DNA of 57,625 nt from NCBI GenBank assembly GCA_965652025.1, contig CBFGTM010000019.1, positions 1-57,625 of the forward strand, in the 5' to 3' direction. The position numbers and the translations under genes are program-made. This document shows positions 7,855 through 16,455 of the stretch, in pieces. The number at the start of each line of letters is the position of its first letter. Position 1 is the stretch's first letter. The DNA is from CAVVWJ01 sp965652025. GTDB lineage: Bacteria; Gemmatimonadota; Gemmatimonadetes; Gemmatimonadales; GWC2-71-9. Below the pieces are notes generated by a model, which was given only the letters and a program-made list of their open reading frames with translations, searched no databases and was not told the origin of the DNA.

Positions 7855-9518
7855 TGACCACAGGTCCGAACTCGACCAAGTATATCTTCGTCACCGGCGG
7901 CGTCGTGTCCTCACTCGGCAAGGGCATCGCCGCCGCGTCGCTAGGGCGACTGCTGGTGGAACGCGGCCTCAGCGTCACCATGCAGAAGTTCGATCCCTAT
8001 ATCAACGTCGATCCTGGCACGATGTCCCCATTCCAGCACGGAGAGGTGTTCGTCACCGATGACGGTGCCGAGACTGATCTCGATCTAGGGCATTACGAAC
8101 GGTTTATCGATCGATCGCTCTCGCGCCAGAACAACGTGACCACCGGCTGGATCTACCAGACGGTGATCAACAAGGAGCGGCGGGGCGAATATCTGGGCTC
8201 CACGGTGCAGGTCATTCCCCACATTACCGACGAGATCAAGAATGCCATCCGGCGCACCGCACCAGGGCATGACGTAGTGATTACCGAGATCGGCGGCACC
8301 GTCGGCGACATCGAGTCGCTGCCTTTCCTGGAAGCGATCCGGCAATTCCGTCAAGAGGTCGGCCGGGACAACGCGCTCTTCATCCATCTCACTCTGGTGC
8401 CATACATCGCCGCGGCCGGCGAGCTCAAGACCAAGCCTACGCAGCACTCGGTTCGCGATCTCATGGAGATCGGAATCCAGCCCGATATCCTAATCTGCCG
8501 CAGCGAGCAGCCCTTGGCGGTGGAGATCAAGCGAAAGATCGCGCTGTTCTGCAATGTCGACTTCGGGTGTGTGATCGAGAGCCCCGACGTGAAGTCGATC
8601 TACGAGATTCCGGTTCGGTTCTTCGAGCAGGGGCTGGACCGGGAGGTTTGTCAGCGGCTGCGGTTGGAGACCAGGGAACCGGATCTGCAGGGCTGGAAGC
8701 AGATGACCGAGCGAATTCTTCGCCCCAGCAAGCGGGTCCGGATTGCAGTGGTGGGGAAATACACCGATCTGCGCGACGCCTACAAGTCGGTGCAGGAGGC
8801 CCTGATTCACGGTGGTATTCCCAACGACGCCAAGGTAGAGATCCAGTGGATTGCGAGTGACCAGTTCACCGACCAGGCGGCGGCTGGACGTCTCCTCAGC
8901 ACCTATGACGGTCTCCTGATTCCCGGCGGGTTCGGCGAGCGGGGCATCGGAGGTATGGTGGAGGCCATCAGGTGGGCCCGGGAGAATGATCTCCCGTTCT
9001 TCGGCATCTGTCTCGGCCTCCAGGTAGCGATCATCGAGTTCGCTCGCAATGTCTGCCGCCTTCCCGACACCAACAGCACCGAGTTCGAGCCCAATTGCGA
9101 GACTCCGGTTATCTCCCTGATGCACTCCCAGCGCGACGTTTCGGATCTGGGAGGCACCATGCGCCTGGGGGCCTATGCCGCCCGGCTGCGCCCCGGATCC
9201 CGAGCGGCGCAGGCCTACGGCGGCACCGAAATCAGCGAGCGGCACCGCCACCGCTGGGAAGTGAGCAACGCCTATCGCGACGTGCTGGCAGAGTACGGGC
9301 TTCGCTTGTCGGGCCAGTCGCCCGATGGCGGCTTGGTCGAGGTCATCGAGCTGCCCGATCACGCCTGGTTTATCGGGTGTCAGTTCCATCCTGAGCTCAA
9401 GTCGCGGCCGACCCGGCCCCATCCCCTCTTTGCGGGGTTCATCGCGGCGGCATTGCGCCGGCAGGAGGCTGCGCCCGCGCGGGCGGCTGCGGAGGAGCTG
9501 GCCCGGAGCACGCGGTAA
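7854..9518 (+). CDS. pyrG: CTP synthase
   Basis: Aminates UTP to CTP with ATP and glutamine. 554 residues, standard length. The N-terminal synthase domain begins KYIFVTGGVVSSLGKG. The glutaminase domain has nucleophile Cys386 in GICLGLQ and His512/Glu514 in FHPEL. A stretch of nine Arg/Ala-rich codons follows the enzyme core at the C-terminus. It lies between kdsB and kdsA with 1-nt overlaps on both sides (TAATG), linking CTP supply to CMP-Kdo formation. The same order is known from other diderms such as deltaproteobacteria. Confidence 0.97.
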   Translation: MTTGPNSTKYIFVTGGVVSSLGKGIAAASLGRLLVERGLSVTMQKFDPYINVDPGTMSPFQHGEVFVTDDGAETDLDLGHYERFIDRSLSRQNNVTTGWIYQTVINKERRGEYLGSTVQVIPHITDEIKNAIRRTAPGHDVVITEIGGTVGDIESLPFLEAIRQFRQEVGRDNALFIHLTLVPYIAAAGELKTKPTQHSVRDLMEIGIQPDILICRSEQPLAVEIKRKIALFCNVDFGCVIESPDVKSIYEIPVRFFEQGLDREVCQRLRLETREPDLQGWKQMTERILRPSKRVRIAVVGKYTDLRDAYKSVQEALIHGGIPNDAKVEIQWIASDQFTDQAAAGRLLSTYDGLLIPGGFGERGIGGMVEAIRWARENDLPFFGICLGLQVAIIEFARNVCRLPDTNSTEFEPNCETPVISLMHSQRDVSDLGGTMRLGAYAARLRPGSRAAQAYGGTEISERHRHRWEVSNAYRDVLAEYGLRLSGQSPDGGLVEVIELPDHAWFIGCQFHPELKSRPTRPHPLFAGFIAAALRRQEAAPARAAAEELARSTR

Positions 9519-10318
9519 TGGGTTGGTCCTTCGGGCGAACCCCGTTTCTCATCGCCGGGCCTTGCGTCATCGAGCCCGGCGACCTGCTGCCAAGAGTAGC
9601 CGAGGAGCTTGCCCGTATCGAGCAGGACCTGGGAGTACCGGTGTGCCTCAAGGCCAGCTTCGACAAGGCGAATCGGTCGCGGCTCGGCGCCAACAGGGGC
9701 CCTGGACTGGACGAGGGGCTGCGCGTTCTGGAGCAGGCCCGGAGTGCCAGTGGGCTTCCGATCCTGACTGACATTCACGAGAGCCAGCAGGCCGCCCCGG
9801 CGGCCCAAGTGGCCGACGCGCTGCAGATCCCGGCTTTCCTCTGCCGGCAAACCGACCTGCTGCTCGCAGCAGGTCGAACCGGAAAGCCCGTCAACATCAA
9901 GAAGGGCCAGTGGCTCCAGGCCGAAGCGATGGTCGGTGCCATTGAAAAGGTGCGCACCGCGGGATCCAGCGAAGTGGCCGTCACTGAACGGGGCACCTTC
10001 TTCGGCTATGGGGACCTCGTGGTCGACATGAGGAACTTCAGCCGGATTCGGGCCCTGACCGGTGTGCCGGTGATCTTCGACGCCACCCACGCGGTCCAGC
10101 AGCCGGGCCAGGGCGAGGCGGGCGCCAGCGGCGGCCAGCGGGAGTTCATCCCCCCGCTGCTCGCCGCCGCCGCCGCCGCGGGAGCCGATGGCTTCTTCCT
10201 GGAAACGCACCCCGATCCCGCCCGGGCCTCGAGTGATGCCGCCACCCAGTGGCCGTTGGATCGATTGGCCGATCTGGTAGGGCAAACGCTCGAGATCTGG
10301 GGTCGAGCCCGAGTATGA
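9518..10318 (+). CDS. kdsA: 3-deoxy-8-phosphooctulonate synthase (Kdo-8-phosphate synthase)
   Basis: Condenses arabinose 5-phosphate and phosphoenolpyruvate to Kdo-8-phosphate. 266 residues, slightly short of the usual 275-285. Blocks IAGPCVIE near the N-terminus, KASFDKANRS, TDIHESQQ and NIKKGQWLQ are diagnostic for KdsA over DAHP synthase. Cys in the first block matches the metal-dependent class. Its TGA overlaps the ATG of kdsC. Confidence 0.95.
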   Translation: MGWSFGRTPFLIAGPCVIEPGDLLPRVAEELARIEQDLGVPVCLKASFDKANRSRLGANRGPGLDEGLRVLEQARSASGLPILTDIHESQQAAPAAQVADALQIPAFLCRQTDLLLAAGRTGKPVNIKKGQWLQAEAMVGAIEKVRTAGSSEVAVTERGTFFGYGDLVVDMRNFSRIRALTGVPVIFDATHAVQQPGQGEAGASGGQREFIPPLLAAAAAAGADGFFLETHPDPARASSDAATQWPLDRLADLVGQTLEIWGRARV

Positions 10319-10875
10319 CTGCTATCGGTGCGGCGGCGGCCCGTCGGATCCGCATTGTCGGCTTGGATGTGGACGGCGTCCTGACCGACAACGGCGTTTA
10401 CATCGGACCCATCGGGGGAAGTCGAGTGGAGCTCAAGCGCTTTGATATCCAGGATGGCCTCGGCCTCATTCTGCTCAAGACGGCAGGTATTCCTGTGGTG
10501 TGGATCAGTGGCCGGAGCTCTGAGGCCACGGCGCTTCGAGCCGCCGAGCTGCGGGTGGAGGAGCTGGTCCAGGTGCCCGGTCCCCGCAAGGCGGCTGCGT
10601 TCGGGGAAGTCCTGACCCGACACGGCATTCAATGGGAAGACGCTGCGTTCGTGGGAGACGATCTGGCCGACCTCCCCATTCTCCGGCGGGTAGGGCTCCC
10701 CATCGCTGTCTCCAACGCGGTTGAGGAAGTCAAGCAGGTGGCTGCGTACATCACCCGGGCCCCGGGAGGTCACGGCGCCGTTCGAGAGGTAGTGGAAGCA
10801 CTTCTGCGCGGACGGGGAGAATGGTCTGCAATCCTCGAGCGTTACTTTGCGGAGCATGCCGCCGGTGCCGCTTAA
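10315..10875 (+). CDS. kdsC: Kdo-8-phosphate phosphatase
   Basis: HAD-superfamily C0 phosphatase that removes phosphate from Kdo-8-P. 186 residues. Nucleophile motif GLDVDGVLTD (D18, D20), SGRSS motif II, and GDDLADLP as motif IV. ATG 10315 is chosen over an upstream in-frame codon at 10249 because it overlaps the kdsA stop (ATGA) and gives the normal HAD start. Runs into kdsD by 20-29 nt. Confidence 0.95.
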   Translation: MTAIGAAAARRIRIVGLDVDGVLTDNGVYIGPIGGSRVELKRFDIQDGLGLILLKTAGIPVVWISGRSSEATALRAAELRVEELVQVPGPRKAAAFGEVLTRHGIQWEDAAFVGDDLADLPILRRVGLPIAVSNAVEEVKQVAAYITRAPGGHGAVREVVEALLRGRGEWSAILERYFAEHAAGAA

Positions 10876-11839
10876 GGACTCGGATCTGATCCAGGTCGGA
10901 CGACGAGTCCTGCAACTCGAGGCCTCCGAGATCTCCGTCGCGGCCACTCGACTGGACTCGGCCTTCGCCAAAGCCGTGCGCCTGCTGGCGGCCGCCAATG
11001 GACGGGTCATCGTGTCCGGGGTCGGGAAGTCCGGGCTCATCGCTCGCAAGATCGCCGCAACCCTGACGTCCACCGGTACGGCAGCGTCGTATCTGCATCC
11101 GGTCGATTGTCTGCACGGCGATCTGGGCATCGTCGGAAGGGACGATGTGGCCATTGTCCTCAGCAATAGCGGCGAATCCGAGGACTTGTTCGCGCTGGTG
11201 GGTTCACTCCAACGGCTGAGCGTCCCGATCATTGCAATTACCGGAGCCGTGGACTCCGCGCTCGCGCGGCTGGCTACGGTCGTGCTGGATGGCCGGGTCC
11301 GGGAGGAGGCCGGCCCCGACACGGTGGCCCCAACCACGAGCACGAGCGTGGCGCTGGCCCTGGGAGATGCGCTTGCCATAGCCCTGCTCGAGGAGAAGGG
11401 ATTCCGGGGCGAGGAGTTCGCCAAGGCATTTGCCCAGCGACACCCCAAGGGGAGTCTTGGTCTGCGACTCCTGCTGCGAGTGCGGGATGTGATGTTGCCG
11501 CCCGGGCGACTGCTGCGTTCCGAGGCGCCCATGAAAGAGGCGGTGGTGAGCCTGGCTCACGACCGGGGGCTCGCGATGGTGGCCGACAACGGCCACCTGG
11601 CCGGGGTCCTGACGACCGGGGATCTGACTCGGTTGGCCGAGCGCGATGCGAACTTCCTCGAGTGTCCGGTCTCGACGGTCATGAATCGGTCCCCCAAGAT
11701 CGCGGCTCCCGACGATCTTGCAGCCGCGGCGGTCGGCGTGATGCAGAAGCATGGGGTCATCGTCCTCCCAGTGGTGGACAACGGCGAGGTTGTCGGGGTC
11801 GTGCACCTGCACGATTTGATGAGAGCGGGGGCGGTGTGA
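10847..11839 (+). CDS. kdsD: D-arabinose 5-phosphate isomerase
   Basis: Interconverts ribulose 5-phosphate and arabinose 5-phosphate, the first committed step to Kdo. About 330 residues: SIS domain (SGVGKSGLIARKIAATL, LSNSGESED) followed by two CBS domains from about residue 210. Start is TTG 10847 or ATG 10856, both inside kdsC. With kdsA, kdsB and kdsC this completes CMP-Kdo synthesis in one operon. Ends in GTGA with lptC. Confidence 0.95.
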   Translation: MRSMPPVPLKDSDLIQVGRRVLQLEASEISVAATRLDSAFAKAVRLLAAANGRVIVSGVGKSGLIARKIAATLTSTGTAASYLHPVDCLHGDLGIVGRDDVAIVLSNSGESEDLFALVGSLQRLSVPIIAITGAVDSALARLATVVLDGRVREEAGPDTVAPTTSTSVALALGDALAIALLEEKGFRGEEFAKAFAQRHPKGSLGLRLLLRVRDVMLPPGRLLRSEAPMKEAVVSLAHDRGLAMVADNGHLAGVLTTGDLTRLAERDANFLECPVSTVMNRSPKIAAPDDLAAAAVGVMQKHGVIVLPVVDNGEVVGVVHLHDLMRAGAV

Positions 11840-12390
11840 GGGCGCGAGCAATCATCGCTTCCACACTTTCCGCACTTTCGGTGCTGACCGCCGCCTGCGA
11901 GGACACCGGCGTGAAGCCGACCACGACGGTCCAGGCCGCCGACAGCGCGGACCAGGTGCTGGAAGGATTTTCCCACTACGTGACCAACGAGGGAGTTCTG
12001 CGGAGTCGGGTGGAGGCCGATACCGCGTTCTTCTACGAGCCCACCCAGGTCACCCAGCTGCGCAACGTCAAAGTCGTGTTCTTCGACTTCAGGGGAGCGG
12101 AGAGCTCTACCCTGACCTCGCAGCGCGGAATCTACCGATGGCAGGATGGCTCCATGGAGGCAATCGGGAACGTGAAGGTGGTGTCACCCGATGGCCGGCG
12201 GCTCGCGACCGAGAGGCTGCGCTACGATAACGCTACCAACCTGATCAGCACCGACCGCCACTTCACCTTCGACCGGGGTGAGGAGCATCTGGAGGGAAAC
12301 AGCTTCAAGTCCGACCCCGACTTCCGCAACGTCGTGACCGATCGCCCGCGCGGGGTGACCGGCGACGGCATGCTGCTGCCGGGACAATGA
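11836..12390 (+). CDS. lptC: LptC-like LPS export protein, predicted lipoprotein
   Basis: 184 residues from GTG 11836, which overlaps the kdsD stop. The signal segment (residues 6-20) ends LTAAC with Cys21, so it is probably a lipoprotein; E. coli LptC instead keeps a transmembrane helix. The body (FYEPTQVTQLRNVKVVFFD, LTSQRGIYRWQDGSMEAIGNV) has the repeated beta-strand pattern of the LptC/OstA jellyroll. LptC takes LPS from the LptB-FG extractor and passes it to LptA. The lptF and lptG permeases are not in the window. Confidence 0.85.
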   Translation: MRARAIIASTLSALSVLTAACEDTGVKPTTTVQAADSADQVLEGFSHYVTNEGVLRSRVEADTAFFYEPTQVTQLRNVKVVFFDFRGAESSTLTSQRGIYRWQDGSMEAIGNVKVVSPDGRRLATERLRYDNATNLISTDRHFTFDRGEEHLEGNSFKSDPDFRNVVTDRPRGVTGDGMLLPGQ

Positions 12391-13730
12391 AGCGAACCCC
12401 GCTCGGACTGGCCGTGTTGCTGTTGCTGGTCTGGTTTCGGCCGGCGCTCGGCCAGTCCGAACGCTGTGTCTTCCAGATCACCAACGTGGATCGGCAGGGA
12501 GCCGTGGTCGAAACGCCGCAAGGGACCAACTACTTTGCCGGCGGCAACGTGCGGCTCAGCTGCCGCGGCCTTCAGGTCACCATGCAGAGCGACAGCGTCG
12601 CTTCATACGGCGGCAACGTGGTGCACTTCATCGGCAACGTAAAGTATCGTGACTCGACGCTCACCATGGACGCCGACCGAGGCACCTACTACAAGCGGGG
12701 TGAGAAGTGGGAAGCGCGGGGTCGAGTGGTGACCAAGAACCTCCGGACTGGTTCCACCCTGACCGGTCCGGCCCTGGATTATTTCCGGGTGGTCAAGGGC
12801 GTACGCGACACGCTGGAGATGTACTCCACCGGGCGCCCACGGATCGAGTATGCCACCGCAACGCCGGCCCCCGGCGGAAAGCCGGCCGAACCTTATCTGA
12901 TCGTGGCGGACCGGGTCCGCTTCAAGGGCAGCGATCGGCTCTGGGCCGGGGGAAAAGTGACCATCGATCGCAGCGACTTCTCCGCCCGTGGTGACTCGCT
13001 CCGACTCGACACCGGGAAGGGTAGTGACGGAACCCTGGTGGGGCGTAATCCTGAGATGCGGGGCCTGGGCCGGGACAGCTTTGACCTCACCGGCCGCCGC
13101 CTGGACATGAGGCTGAACCAGCGGGAGCTCACCTACGTGATCGCCAAGGGCAAGGGCCATGCCGTAAGCAAGGAGTGGGACCTAGTTGCCGATACTATTG
13201 GTCTTGACATCAAGAATCGGCAGCTGGAGCAGACCCTGGCGTGGGGAGACTCGATCCGGCCCTTTGCCAACTCACCCTCCTATGCCATGCGCGCCGACTC
13301 GCTGGCCCTGGACACCCCCGGCCAGCAGCTCAAGGAAGTGCGCGGCTTCGGAAAGGCGTGGTTGGGTGGAACCATCGACCTCCGGACCAAGCAGCGGGAC
13401 TGGATGCGGGGCGATACCGTGGTGGCGCAGTTCATCCAGCGCGACTCCGCCGGCACCCGGCGCGCCGCCCTGAATCGCATTGTAGCTCGAAAGGGAGCCC
13501 AGTCCTTCCATCTGGATCCCAGCCCCCGGTTTCCAGAGCGGCCATCGATCAATTACGCCAGGGGCGACGTGATCATCATGACCATGAAGCATGGTGCCCG
13601 AACCGGAGTGGACCGGGTGGATGTGCGGGGACAGGTGGAGGGTGTTCAGCTGGAGGCGACGGATGCCCGCTCGGCCGGCGACAGTCTCGCACCCGGTCGG
13701 GACAGTCTCACCCGGGGCCAGGGCAGCTGA
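12387..13730 (+). CDS. lptA: LptA/OstA-like periplasmic protein, long form
   Basis: Signal peptide at about residues 1-22 (ends ALGQ). The mature protein repeats OstA-type strands: GTNYFAGGNVRLSC, NVVHFIGNVKYRDSTLTMDADRGTYY, DRLWAGGKVTIDRSDFSARGDSL. It should bridge LPS across the periplasm. At 447 residues it is more than twice the length of proteobacterial LptA (about 180), so it could form a longer jellyroll or be an LptD-like relative without a barrel. The C-terminus is rich in Asp-Ser-Leu (DSLAPGRDSL). ATG overlaps the lptC stop; the stop shares a base with the lptB start. Confidence 0.8.
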   Translation: MKRTPLGLAVLLLLVWFRPALGQSERCVFQITNVDRQGAVVETPQGTNYFAGGNVRLSCRGLQVTMQSDSVASYGGNVVHFIGNVKYRDSTLTMDADRGTYYKRGEKWEARGRVVTKNLRTGSTLTGPALDYFRVVKGVRDTLEMYSTGRPRIEYATATPAPGGKPAEPYLIVADRVRFKGSDRLWAGGKVTIDRSDFSARGDSLRLDTGKGSDGTLVGRNPEMRGLGRDSFDLTGRRLDMRLNQRELTYVIAKGKGHAVSKEWDLVADTIGLDIKNRQLEQTLAWGDSIRPFANSPSYAMRADSLALDTPGQQLKEVRGFGKAWLGGTIDLRTKQRDWMRGDTVVAQFIQRDSAGTRRAALNRIVARKGAQSFHLDPSPRFPERPSINYARGDVIIMTMKHGARTGVDRVDVRGQVEGVQLEATDARSAGDSLAPGRDSLTRGQGS

Positions 13731-14890
13731 TGACCGCGCCTGAGTGGGTGTCTGCACTCGGGGATCGTGATCCCTCGGTCCCCATCGGCCTGGCTGCCAT
13801 AGTCCGTGCCGCAGGCCCCACGGACAGCATCGCCTTCACCGATCTGGTTCACAGCTATCGGGAAGCCTACCTCGCCTGCTATCAACAGATCGGCGAAGCT
13901 GATCAGGAGGTCTCGGGCGACGAGGTCAGGCACCACCTGACTGACTCGGTTCTTCCTCGTCTCGCCACTGAAGGCTGGATTCTGGATACTGCCCAGGGAT
14001 ACTGGCAGACCGTCCGGCCCCGGGTAGCGTGGTGGGGACCAGCGCCGGAGGAACGCCAGACCGTGTACGACGCGCTGCTCGGGTCGGCTCGGCGGGCGGT
14101 GCAGCGCGCCAGGTCGTACACCAAAAAGCGCACCAAGGCCAGCCTTCTAGAGGGTCTGGACCTACGCAAGAGCTTCAAGGGCCGGCCGGTCGTCGACCAC
14201 GTGAGCGTCAGAGTCGAGCAGGGGGAGATCGTGGGCCTCCTGGGTCCCAATGGGGCGGGGAAGACCACGACCTTCTACCTTATTACCGGCCTCATCCTGC
14301 CGGATGAGGGCCGGGTTCTGCTGGATGGAGTGGAGTTGACCGATGCTCCCATGTATCAGCGGGCTCGGAGCGGCATCGGATACCTGGCCCAGGAGCCATC
14401 GGTCTTCCGGCGGATGACGGTGGAAGAGAACATTCTCGCCATCCTGGAAACCCGCCCGCTCCGGCGTGATGAGCGTCAGCGCCAGCTGGATCGCATGCTG
14501 GATGAGCTCTCGATCAAGCACCTGAGGAAGAACAAAGCCTATTCGCTGAGCGGGGGAGAGCGCCGCCGGCTGGAGATTACCCGAGCCTTGGTGTCCGATC
14601 CCAAGTTCATGCTGCTGGACGAGCCGTTCGCTGGGGTGGATCCGATCGCGGTACACGATATCCAGACTATCGTGGCGGGTCTCAGACATCGGGGGATTGG
14701 GGTCCTGATCACGGATCACAACGTAGAGCAGACACTCGACATTGTAGACCGGGCTTACATCATGTTCGAAGGCAAAGTGCAGGCCTCCGGCACCGTGCGC
14801 GAGCTGGTCTATGACGACCGGGTCGCCCAGCTATACCTTGGCCCCACCCTTACAGCCCGGCTTCGCGCCCGGCTCGAGGCCGTGGCATGA
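13730..14890 (+). CDS. lptB: LPS export ATPase LptB with a unique N-terminal extension
   Basis: Residues about 141-386 are a classical LptB: Walker A GPNGAGKT at 172-179, signature LSGGE at 273-277, Walker B with Glu298, and the ITDHNVEQTLDIVDRAYI block. LptB powers LPS extraction through LptFG. Ahead of it lie about 140 extra residues in the same frame, without an internal stop, starting at ATG 13730 that shares a base with the lptA stop. This part looks alpha-helical with aromatic residues (VHSYREAYLACYQQI, EGWILDTAQGYWQTVRP), perhaps a winged-helix fold, and is joined by a basic linker (RSYTKKRTK). I recognise no family for it. Standard LptB is about 240 residues. Confidence 0.93.
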   Translation: MTAPEWVSALGDRDPSVPIGLAAIVRAAGPTDSIAFTDLVHSYREAYLACYQQIGEADQEVSGDEVRHHLTDSVLPRLATEGWILDTAQGYWQTVRPRVAWWGPAPEERQTVYDALLGSARRAVQRARSYTKKRTKASLLEGLDLRKSFKGRPVVDHVSVRVEQGEIVGLLGPNGAGKTTTFYLITGLILPDEGRVLLDGVELTDAPMYQRARSGIGYLAQEPSVFRRMTVEENILAILETRPLRRDERQRQLDRMLDELSIKHLRKNKAYSLSGGERRRLEITRALVSDPKFMLLDEPFAGVDPIAVHDIQTIVAGLRHRGIGVLITDHNVEQTLDIVDRAYIMFEGKVQASGTVRELVYDDRVAQLYLGPTLTARLRARLEAVA

Positions 14891-16455
14891 GAACCGGCCT
14901 TTCCCAGCACACCAGTCTGCGCCAGGAGCTGCGGGTCAACCCGCGGCTCTATCAGGCCATGGACATGCTCTACATGCCCATGATGGATCTTCAGCAGCAC
15001 CTGAAACAGGAGCTACTGGCCAATCCGTTCCTGGAGCTGTTGGAGCCGGAAGAGGAGACCACCGAGCAGCCGGCGGCGGAAGAGCAAAAGGAGCAGAAGG
15101 AAAAGGAAGAGGAGGTGGACTGGGAGGAGATCCTGCTCAACGGGTTCGAGGTGGGAGGCACCCGCGAGCAGTACGAGCAACTGGAGTACACCGAGCCGGT
15201 CACGGTGGAAACCAGGAACCTGATCGATCATCTCCGCGAACAGCTCCAGATGCTGACTCTGACCCCCCGGCAGCTGCTCCTGGCGGAGGAATTCCTCGGC
15301 AATATCAACGAGGAAGGCTATCTGGCGGCTTCACTGGAAGAGATACTCGGGTCGGTGAATCAGTTGATGGCCGGGCATGTTGAGAAGGAAGCGCAAGACG
15401 AAGAAGACGGGGAGGAGGGAGAGGAGAGCCTGGACGATTTCGGAATGGCCCCAGCACCTGCCGCTCTCACCGCTCCCGCCCAATCCACTCCCAGTGCCTC
15501 GTCAACGGTTACCTCTCCGTCTTCTCCGCCTTTCTACAGCCTGCAGGAAGCGGAGGACATGCTGGCAATCATCCAGCGGCTGGATCCGTCCGGCACCGGC
15601 GCTCGCGACCTGCGTGAGTGTCTACTGATCCAGCTGGTGGAGCTGGGCGACACCAATTCACTGACCTATCGCCTGGTATCCGAGGCTTTCCCCGACCTGA
15701 TCGCACACCGCTGGAACGATCTGGCCAAGCGCTTCGGCGTCGAGCCCGCCGCCGTCCAGGCCGCGGCGGACCAGCTCTCACGGCTCGATCCCAAGCCGGG
15801 TCTCAAGTACTCCGAGCAGAGCGACGGATACATCATCCCCGACCTCATCGTCGAAAAGATCGGGGGCCGCTACCAGGTGTTCCTGAACGACACCGGCATG
15901 CCGCGGCTCCGGCTCAGCCGCTCCTATCAGGAGATCGCCCGGGACAAGAAGAAGATGACCCCCGAAAACCGGGAGTTCATCGCCTCCAAGATGAACAGCG
16001 CGAACTGGATGATCCAGGCCATCGAGCAACGTCGCCAGACGATGCTCAAGGTGATGAACTTCATCGTCGATCGGCAGCGGGACTTCTTCGAGAAGGGCAT
16101 CGAGTATCTCAAGCCGCTCACGCTGCGCGAAGTGGCCGAAGTGATCAACATGCACGAGTCCACCGTGAGCCGGGTGACCAACGAGAAGTACGTGCAGACC
16201 CCGCGCGGCGTCCTGCCGCTCAAGTTCTTCTTCTCCAGCGCTCTGTCCACCGCCTCGGGGGAGGATGCGAGCGCCCGCTCCATCCGCGCCAAGCTGGAGA
16301 AGATGGTCAGTGAAGAAAACAGCGCCAAGCCGCTTACCGATCAGCAGATCGTCCACCTCTTCCAGGAGCAGGGGATACAGATAGCCCGGCGCACGGTCGC
16401 GAAGTATCGTGATCAGCTCGGGATCCTTCCGGCCCGAATGCGGAAGCGAGTATGA
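14887..16455 (+). CDS. rpoN: RNA polymerase sigma-54 factor
   Basis: 522 residues. Region I is the Gln/Leu-rich N-terminus (LRQELRVNPRLYQAMDMLYM); region II is acidic (about 55-80). The core-binding region is interrupted at about 160-215 by an acidic then Pro/Ser/Ala-rich stretch. The helix-turn-helix is at about 410-450 (LREVAEVINMHESTVSRVT). The RpoN box ARRTVAKYR is at 500-508. It directs transcription at -24/-12 promoters with AAA+ activators, none of which is in the window. Its place after lptB is conserved in many diderms; the usual downstream hpf gene is absent here. Confidence 0.97.
   Translation: MRTGLSQHTSLRQELRVNPRLYQAMDMLYMPMMDLQQHLKQELLANPFLELLEPEEETTEQPAAEEQKEQKEKEEEVDWEEILLNGFEVGGTREQYEQLEYTEPVTVETRNLIDHLREQLQMLTLTPRQLLLAEEFLGNINEEGYLAASLEEILGSVNQLMAGHVEKEAQDEEDGEEGEESLDDFGMAPAPAALTAPAQSTPSASSTVTSPSSPPFYSLQEAEDMLAIIQRLDPSGTGARDLRECLLIQLVELGDTNSLTYRLVSEAFPDLIAHRWNDLAKRFGVEPAAVQAAADQLSRLDPKPGLKYSEQSDGYIIPDLIVEKIGGRYQVFLNDTGMPRLRLSRSYQEIARDKKKMTPENREFIASKMNSANWMIQAIEQRRQTMLKVMNFIVDRQRDFFEKGIEYLKPLTLREVAEVINMHESTVSRVTNEKYVQTPRGVLPLKFFFSSALSTASGEDASARSIRAKLEKMVSEENSAKPLTDQQIVHLFQEQGIQIARRTVAKYRDQLGILPARMRKRV

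Noticed and set aside
13241..13729. Further N-terminal extension of lptB to 13241
   Set aside because: This part overlaps lptA in another frame and is His/Arg/Gly/Pro-rich shadow sequence; ATG 13730 at the lptA stop is the natural start.
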